Positions 57,897 through 64,000 of a stretch of 64,000 nt of DNA are shown here, piece by piece. Position 1 is the first letter of the stretch, and each line of letters starts with the position of its first letter. The position numbers and the translations under genes are program-made. This stretch comes from Polytrichum commune (Eukaryota; Streptophyta; Polytrichopsida; Polytrichales; Polytrichaceae): NCBI GenBank assembly GCA_950295325.1, contig OX485809.1, positions 33,542,001 to 33,606,000 on the forward strand. Reading direction: 5' to 3'. A model generated the notes under the pieces. That model saw nothing but the letters and a program-made list of their open reading frames with translations. It was not told the DNA's origin and made no database searches.

Positions 57897-58313
57897 CATA
57901 ACATTATTCAACTGTGTGGTTGTGTTCCATTCTATATTTAGCATACAATATGGACCTCCACAATCTTACCTTCATGGGAGGGAGCTTCGAAAATAAGAAG
58001 AAATTGGCATTGGTACAAATAATGAATAGTAAGATTATTGCAAATAGTGTCGGTATTTTAAACGATAGTGCTACTATGAATAGTATTTTCAGTGAAATAA
58101 TTGGGATGAACAATGTATTCTATGTATAATGCTAGGATGAACAATGATTTATGTGAATAGTACCGGGGGGTATAACTCCACCCAAATTCCCAAGTACCAG
58201 CCTGGACACATGAAAAATAAACGGATATTCCTACTTTGTTCAAGGGCCCCATAGAATATAATCGACGTATTCTAGGGACATAGAACCGACCCACATGGCT
58301 TAATAATGTTATA
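57897..58313. mobile_element. Possible B-family-ended larger element
   Basis: Left ACATAACATTATTCAACTGT and right complement CTATAACATTATTAAGCCAT share the B-family terminal motif, but the 417-bp interior is unrelated. No TSD resolved. Confidence 0.35.
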
Positions 58314-58319
58314 GAAATG

Positions 58320-59185
58320 AGTACCTATAGTGAGAAGGGAAGGTGACTAAAGGTACATTGGTACGGCAACTTATATTTACACATGTGATTGGATTGGTTT
58401 TTTTTACCAATGTGCCATCATAATTAAGGAGAACGAAGGAGAAGGAGGGGAGAAGGAGAGGGAGAAAGAGAGCCACCATCAATTGCCTTGTCCTTCAAGT
58501 CTAGCATAAAGAATGGGACTCCATAGCATTGAAGTTGTGCTGAAGTACCATCTGACCCCAAAACCCGTGGTTAACTTAAGCACGCCCTACGGCATGATGT
58601 CCATTGAGGCTTGAGCCATACTTTTGCCAAAAATTGCACACCATCATAGCCACACCTGCTTATATTAGCATAGCATGTGCTAAGATATGCCAACCCTCTT
58701 GCAACATCATAACGAGGACCAAGGCTAGACACCCACCTCTTTGATGTGGGCCCCATGACTATTACTGAGGTTAATAGTCCCCTGTATGTATGTGGCTGAT
58801 TCATTTTAAGTGCGTCCCTTTAGATTGATTTGGGGTCTTTGATTTTGATTCTAGAATCATGTTATTTGGAAAATAAAATAAAATTACATGCTATAGTGTA
58901 ATTGATTGTGTTATCATCTTGGGTAATAGTTTAGCCTCAAAGCAATTTCATAATTCCACAATACAAAATAGACACACACACACACACAAGTATGCACTCG
59001 AGATCACGTGAATCGCTTTTATTGTGGAACCATGGACCGATGAAATATGACTTATACCATGTCGTCTTAGGAATATTACTTATATATTTCATGGAGTTTC
59101 TAATAGCCTACATATTTTGGACTCCAAGTCACATATTGTGTGGGGCCTATTTTATTCTGAACCACTTCATTTTTGAACATGCTTT
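58320..59185. other. Intergenic, no gene seen
   Basis: A polypurine GGAGAAGG tract lies at 58430-58480 and a (CA)n run at 58975-58987. No coding evidence. Confidence 0.5.
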
Positions 59186-59190
59186 AATGA

Positions 59191-60015
59191 CATGGGCATG
59201 GGCATATATGCATATGTTGGGTATGCATGGGCATTGGGGGGGGGGGGGGAGGGGGATATGAGCATGGGCATAGGCATATGGTTGCATGGGTATATGGGGG
59301 ATGGGTCGATCAAGGATATTGATTCATATACACGAGTGCAATAGGGTAGGATGGACATAGGGTTGTTGGGGTATCAGTTCATAAGCACAAGTGCAATGGG
59401 CCGAGACGGCATGGCTCCAAGCTAGTGTATGAGATTGGACTATGTGCTAAGGATACATACTCCAATAATTAGCACAATTGGCAAAGACTATGTGATCTCT
59501 TAAAGATCAATAAATGCTTGCTTTGATCACTTATACCTTATTCATCTCTACATTGACTGGAAATTTAAAATAACAATCTTAGTGATTTCCAACTGCTAAC
59601 TAGATGAGTCAATTCACGATCTTAACCATTGGTCAATATTGTAATGTGGTGTTGGAAGTGCCCATGATAGGATCATACATCTCAATGTGACAAGGGGGTA
59701 ATGGTGTTGACAGTGTAATAGTTCAATAATGGAAAGATCTTGTTCTCATTCCTTGAGGAATAATCTTACATGACTGCACTTTTATCTTGAAACAAATCTT
59801 CAAGATGCAAAAACTTGTTTCAATTTTAGCTTAAAATCTAAAGTCACTAGAACATGGGGAAACCCTATGTCCATCCTACTATGTTGCACTCGTGCATATG
59901 AATTAATATCCCCAATCAACTCATCCCCCATACGTCCATGCTCATGTCCCCCATGCCCGTGCATACCCAACATGTGCATGTATGCCCATGATGATAAGCC
60001 CCCCCCCCCCCCCAA
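59191..60015. repeat. Fold-back repeat with ~170-bp arms
   Basis: Left arm 59191-59362 (ATGTTGGGTATGCATGGGCA, TATGGGGGATGGGTCGATCA, ACGAGTGCAATAGGGTAGGA) is complementary to right arm about 59868-60000 (TCCTACTATGTTGCACTCGT, TCAACTCATCCCCCATACG, GCATACCCAACATGTGCATG). Each arm contains or abuts a long G (59237-59249) or C (59999-60014) run. About 500 bp of unrelated loop. No TSD found. Confidence 0.6.
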
Positions 60016-60700
60016 CAAAAAAAGGTCACTACCTTGGCTCCATGGCCACCGCCTTGCATTGTAGTGCACTTGCCTTTGCACAGTCATTTCGTCTTGCTTC
60101 TGGCACATGTATTTTTTTTTGTTTTTTTCCTTTGTTATAAGGATAAGGGGGGGGGGGGGTGTCTTGTACATATCACCTATTTTCTTTGGAGACTAAGTTA
60201 TTTATGAAGCAAGGACGGTGGAGAACGGTGGGACTACAACCTCACTACCCATATTTGCATATAAACATCTCTTTAACGTTCGTTTTTCACCACGAGTCTT
60301 GCCATATACCACTCAAATATAAGCAAGCAACGAAGATGAGTGAGCACATAAGGTCCAAATACGTTATCAAATACAATATTCGGTGTATCTCCATGGGCGC
60401 CCACCAAAGTTCGTGTGGAGATGCAGCAGCCTCGTACAGCTGCATATCCCTCCATCTTCAAAGCTCACGAGTTCCGTGATTTGAAGGCGATCTATTAAGT
60501 TATTAAGGGCGCATTGAATGGCACGACTCGTTCTTCCTTCAATCGGATCGGACATGCATGGTGATGTTTGCGGATTTTTCTACCCTCGAAAGTGCAGCCC
60601 CACCCAGCCCCGCCTACCAACTTATCCTCTTGTAGTTGGCTCACGTACCCGTACTGCTTAAGTTAATAAGTTAGCCATGGCCAAGCAATTGTGGAGTTCT
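60016..60700. other. Intergenic, no gene seen; 13-nt poly-G
   Basis: Poly-T at about 60112-60127 and poly-G at about 60147-60159. Frames at 60159-60555 overlap on both strands and have no motifs. Confidence 0.45.
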
Positions 60701-60709
60701 GGGGGAGGA

Positions 60710-60766
60710 AGCAAGGCAAGGCAAGGCAAGGCAAGGCAAGGTAAGGTAAGGTAAGGTAAGATAAGG
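60710..60766 (+). repeat. (GGCAA)n / (GGTAA)n pentanucleotide tandem
   Basis: About six GGCAA units pass into five GGTAA units by a C-to-T change that has spread along the array. Confidence 0.9.
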
Positions 60767-60909
60767 TGGCAGGCCGGGCAGTAAGAATGTGAGAGAAGTG
60801 GAGTAGGTAGGGGAGCATAGCATGTGCTTTGACATCTAACAATGGCACACGCAGGCCTGACGTGGCCGCCCGCCCCACGTCTCCCACGTTCCAAACAGTG
60901 GTCGGGGAG

Positions 60910-61345
60910 ATTTTTGGGCATAATCGGGTGAGATCCTAGTGTTTGCAACTCCATCCGGTTACATGTTGATGACATCCTTCGGGTTTTTTTTTTTGGGTCC
61001 GAGATGATCTTTAACTGTCGGATGATGGTGGAGAGATACCCAAATCTCAAGGAAGAGGTTGGCGGTTCGAATTCCGGCTGTGAAATCTCCTCTCTGCTTG
61101 ATGGAAAACTTGCTAGGTGGTCTGCTGCCTCCTATGCTTTGGCGCTGGCATGTCGGTCTTCTGTCTCAAAAAAGAAAAAAGACATCCTTCAGTTTTCCTT
61201 CATTAAATTTGGGGTATGTTCTATAAATTCTTCTAAAATGATTGGTAAATTTCATGCAGTCTTGAACTTCAATTGGTTATTTCTCAAATCCAACCGGTTC
61301 ATCTGTAACTAACTACCAGTTCTCCCCGATCATAGGTTTCCGAAC
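60910..61345 (-). repeat. R2 interspersed repeat, interrupted by a SINE
   Basis: TTTTTGGGCATAATCGGGTG, CATCCGGTTACATGTTGATG on one side and CAATTGGTTATTTCTCAAAT, CCAACCGGTTCATCTGTAAC on the other match the continuous copy at 10020-10290. The SINE and its TSD account for the gap. Confidence 0.75.
60995..61180 (+). mobile_element. tRNA-derived SINE, copy 3 (with TSD)
   Basis: GGGTCCGAGATGATCTTTAA start. The A-box-like TGGTGGAGAGA (61026-61036) fits the Pol III consensus at 10 of 11 positions. The B-box-like GGTTCGAATTCC is at 61064-61075. Ends in AAAAAAGAAAAAA. A direct repeat GACATCCTTC occurs at 60971-60980 and 61181-61190, with similar bases beyond. The R2 copy at 10020-10290 shows the unoccupied site. 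Pol III boxes, A-rich tail and TSD together make this a SINE. Confidence 0.8.
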
Positions 61346-61412
61346 CCTCGGATTTACACCTTACATGACAACCTTCTTTGTCTGTAATGCCTACAAATTG
61401 TTTTATCTTTTT

Positions 61413-62120
61413 CATTAAGGTTGGTGAGGCTAATGGTGGCACCTCCAACTTTGTGGAATCATTCAACCGATGGATTTGAGCATTAGGAGCTTGAGCATAT
61501 TAGCAAGTGTGGATCGAGACCAAAGAATTCTAAATTGTTGAATTTGGAGTTGAGGAAGGTGTTGATCTAGGTTTTGGAATAAAAGATTCTCTACTTCCTG
61601 GTGTGGTGTTGTAGGGGGGAAACTCATTCATCATTCAATGTTGTGTAATTGGACAACATCATTAGCAGATTGTACATGGGTCATTGTTAATGAAAACCGA
61701 GTGTAATGCCAATATTGGTGGTTGTCATGTCTCTAAAGTGGTCACATGTAAGATAAAGTTGTTGCCAATTTGTATTTTTTCACTATAGAATACCCACAAA
61801 ACAAGTTGGTTGGCACCTCATAGCCACATGCTACCCTTTAAATTGCCCAAGTTGCCACCTCCTAATTTGCCCACCTCAAGCACAAAAATCAAGCGTGCTA
61901 TAGCTCCACATTATCGAGGATGGTGGGTGTAGTTTGACTTTCGTGAAGGCACCTAACTCAAATATCATCAATACGACGGCTAAATCACCATGTATTACTC
62001 ACCCACCAATTAAAGCAATTGTACCGCCAAATAAGAAGCCCAAAAAAAAGGTGTCTAATTAAGGAAGCTAGTTGAATTAGCCTTGTCTACCTTGTCTATC
62101 TAATTGATAGAAGTTGGAGA
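61413..62120 (+). repeat. R1 repeat, uninterrupted copy
   Basis: Continuous counterpart of 15922-16010 plus 23299-23905. GAGCTTGAGCATATTAGCAAGT here corresponds to the junction occupied by LTR C. No conserved reading frame between the copies. Confidence 0.75.
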
Positions 62121-62156
62121 ACATGAAAAAGTAATCAAATAACACCTACGTACCTT

Positions 62157-62308
62157 ACATAACATTATTAAGATCCATAACAATGTTTTGTGGGATTGAC
62201 AATATTCCACAGTATATTCCCACATCAAATTGGATATGGGAATATTTTGTGGAATATTGTCAGTCCCACAAAACATTGTTATGGATCTTAATAATGTTAT
62301 GTATGCAT
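62157..62308. mobile_element. B-family palindromic MITE, copy B6 (best preserved)
   Basis: ACATAACATTATTAAGATCC at left and the exact complement GGATCTTAATAATGTTATGT at right. The halves are almost perfectly complementary through AATATTCCAC / GTGGAATATT to a loop near CATCAAATTGGATATGGG. Confidence 0.85.
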
Positions 62309-62309
62309 C

Positions 62310-63340
62310 ATGGGTGTTGTTATTCTTAGTTGCTTTGACAGTAGACTCAATTTTAATGACCCCGAGTTAGTTGAGTCCAAGTTATCTGAGATGAATCGGC
62401 CACAAATCAATAGGGGTCAAAGTTTTTATGGTGGATGAATGATACGTATGCTCTTATTCAAAAAAATGTCCCTCCTAGAAAGTTGAATATCTCATGCCCC
62501 AATCATACCAATGTTTACATTTGGTTCCAACTATGAAATTGTTGGGGATTATGTTGAGAAATAGACGATGGCCCACCACATTTCACATTATTACAGCCAG
62601 AGATGATGAGGGACGATGCCAAAAATGGCCAGCGTGGTTAGCCCCTCATAATGGCATTTGGTAACTTGAACCATTCTAGATGTAAGCTCATAGGAGTGCC
62701 GTCTTTAATATTGAAGTGATTCAAAACCAAGATCGTGCTAGTCACAAATGAATTTGGAATTTTTGACAAACATGGAGGTAGTTAGAAGTCATATAGAAGC
62801 TAGGAGATAAGTATTGAGGTGTAACAGATGAGTTATGAGCAATGTCTTGTGAGTGGTGACTGGTAACATGGAAGCACTAAGCTTCAAATCATGGAATTCC
62901 CATGGGTTTATTATAAAAACATTTCATGGTGGATTTGTTGGTTTTCTTTTGTGATAAAATCTTTCTTTCCTTCGTGCATGAAGGGTGCTAATTACCATGG
63001 GCTAGACAATATCTTCAGCCCATTGTTAAAAAGTTAAGAATCTTTTCTAATACATCATAAATAATTACCACTGTACAATAAAAACATATAACATCTTAAG
63101 CTGACATTTTCAAACATATGGATTGATACTAGACAACATTCACTATTCGTGTTCAACAACTCTAGCAAGCATAAGTAGTTTCATGACATTGTTGTGGTGT
63201 AGGTTGGGACTCGAATAACTTGTTGTTGTCATGATCCACCTTACATGAAAGTATAAACACATAAGGTCTTTGGAGTACATTCATTTTCCCTTCTTCCCAT
63301 TGTGGTGTCTAAACACATTCTAGTGTCCAAGCATGTTCAT
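62310..63340. other. Intergenic, no gene seen
   Basis: No coding evidence. GAGTTATGAGCAATGTCTTG near 62829 resembles the 'GAGCAATGAG' phrases at 51200 and 56900 and may be a third trace of the ParB-like/methyltransferase-like repeat family. Confidence 0.4.
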
Positions 63341-63343
63341 GGC

Positions 63344-63769
63344 CACAGGGAGGTCACTCCATTGTCAAGTTGAACACCACGTGTGAACAAAGTTTGCTAC
63401 CCCTAAATTACATGCCATAGATAATTTTTAAAATTATGATAATTTTTTTCTACATATACATAATCATTGATAGTATTTTTTATATGTTTTTTCATATTTT
63501 TAGTCATCTTCATTTTCTACAGTAATCGTTTTAGTTCAATTCTACATCATTCTAGTTAGAAACGGTAAATTTTTATAAAAAAACCCATCAAATTTGGTTA
63601 CCATTTTTTACTATGTAATGAATATTGTGTATATCTACTCATGAAAAAAGAAATTGACAAAGTTTTGACCCATTTTGGTGATGCTTTATGTAAAAAGTGT
63701 GTATATATATTATTTATTTATTTAGGTTCGTATGTGGTGCTCAACTTGACAATGGAGTGACCTCCCCGT
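63344..63769. mobile_element. Mutator-type MITE, second copy, with clear TIRs
   Basis: Left AGGGAGGTCACTCCATTGTC plus AAGTTGAACACCAC and right GTGGTGCTCAACTTGACAAT plus GGAGTGACCTCCCC form an inverted repeat of about 33 bp. Near-matching 9-bp flanks GTTCATGGC / GTGCATGGC are a plausible TSD with one change. Interior matches 57122-57525. Confidence 0.75.
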
Positions 63770-64000
63770 GTGCATGGCGCGATGTCGGCAATGAAACCTA
63801 GTATGAGTTGTCCTTCTTTGAGACGATGGTGATGGTGACACCATATTTGGGTATGGAATGGTTGTGATCCAAACAACATGGTGTATGTCCATGATTTCAT
63901 GGCTCTCCATTTTGATTTTGCGATATGTTATTGATGCAAATGGACTCCACTCCATTATCCTCCACTATATGGAAATTGAGTGGGAGTCCCTATTCAAAGG

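Overview
The window reads as a repeat-dominated stretch of a land-plant nuclear genome. Plant superfamilies are present with diagnostic ends and target-site duplications (TSDs): PIF/Harbinger and Tourist, mini-CACTA, pogo, Mutator-like MITEs, a tRNA-derived SINE, a LINE, and TG...CA solo LTRs. The bases are AT-rich, coding fragments contain GT/AG introns, and there are no operons or bacterial signals. The species cannot be named from sequence alone. I see no convincing functional single-copy host gene. The only long intact reading frame is the 412-codon Myb/SANT-like ORF1 of a PIF/Harbinger element (19857-21095).

Layout. 0-12 kb: a decayed HARBI1-like transposase (2.68-3.46 kb, minus), small MITEs, a 585-bp inverted duplication (6.38-6.96 and 9.03-9.63 kb) and copies of a CCGGTT-rich interspersed repeat (called R2 here). 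12.6-15.6 kb: a heavily decayed LINE with RNase H and Cys/His regions. 15.9-23.9 kb: a nested complex in which an older repeat (R1) is split by a solo LTR (copy C, TSD GCAGG), itself split by an inverted solo LTR (copy A, TSD GCAAC) and by a 3.34-kb PIF/Harbinger element (TSD TTA). Relatives elsewhere in the window give empty or alternative sites that support these junctions. 24.4-24.9 kb: an almost perfect 517-bp fold-back Tourist-like element. 25.5-27.3 kb: a third solo LTR (copy B, TSD ATGAG). 29.0 kb: a mini-CACTA. 29.6-32.6 kb: a pogo-like element carrying a transposase remnant and a frameshifted, possibly captured gene. 33-50 kb: mostly MITEs, dispersed repeats and empty-looking DNA, plus a broken second PIF/Harbinger ORF1 at 41 kb. 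50.8-56.8 kb: a hAT-like remnant and two convincing multi-exon pseudogenes. One is DNA-amino-methyltransferase-like (minus); the other has a possible ParB-like 'GTHK' region (plus). 57-64 kb: Mutator-type MITEs, fold-back repeats, another R1 copy and a SINE-interrupted R2 copy.

How the parts relate. The PIF/Harbinger ORF1 normally acts with a separate DDE transposase, and a decayed HARBI1-like transposase lies 16 kb away in the same window. TTA-flanked Tourist-like MITEs are the kind of non-autonomous element such a system moves. Likewise the pogo-like element and the 437-bp MITE at 48.6 kb share termini. The most novel-looking content is (1) the solo-LTR family, whose three copies carry three unrelated minisatellites at the same internal position, and (2) the ParB-like/methyltransferase-like protein remnants, which may be two halves of one repeat-encoded family.
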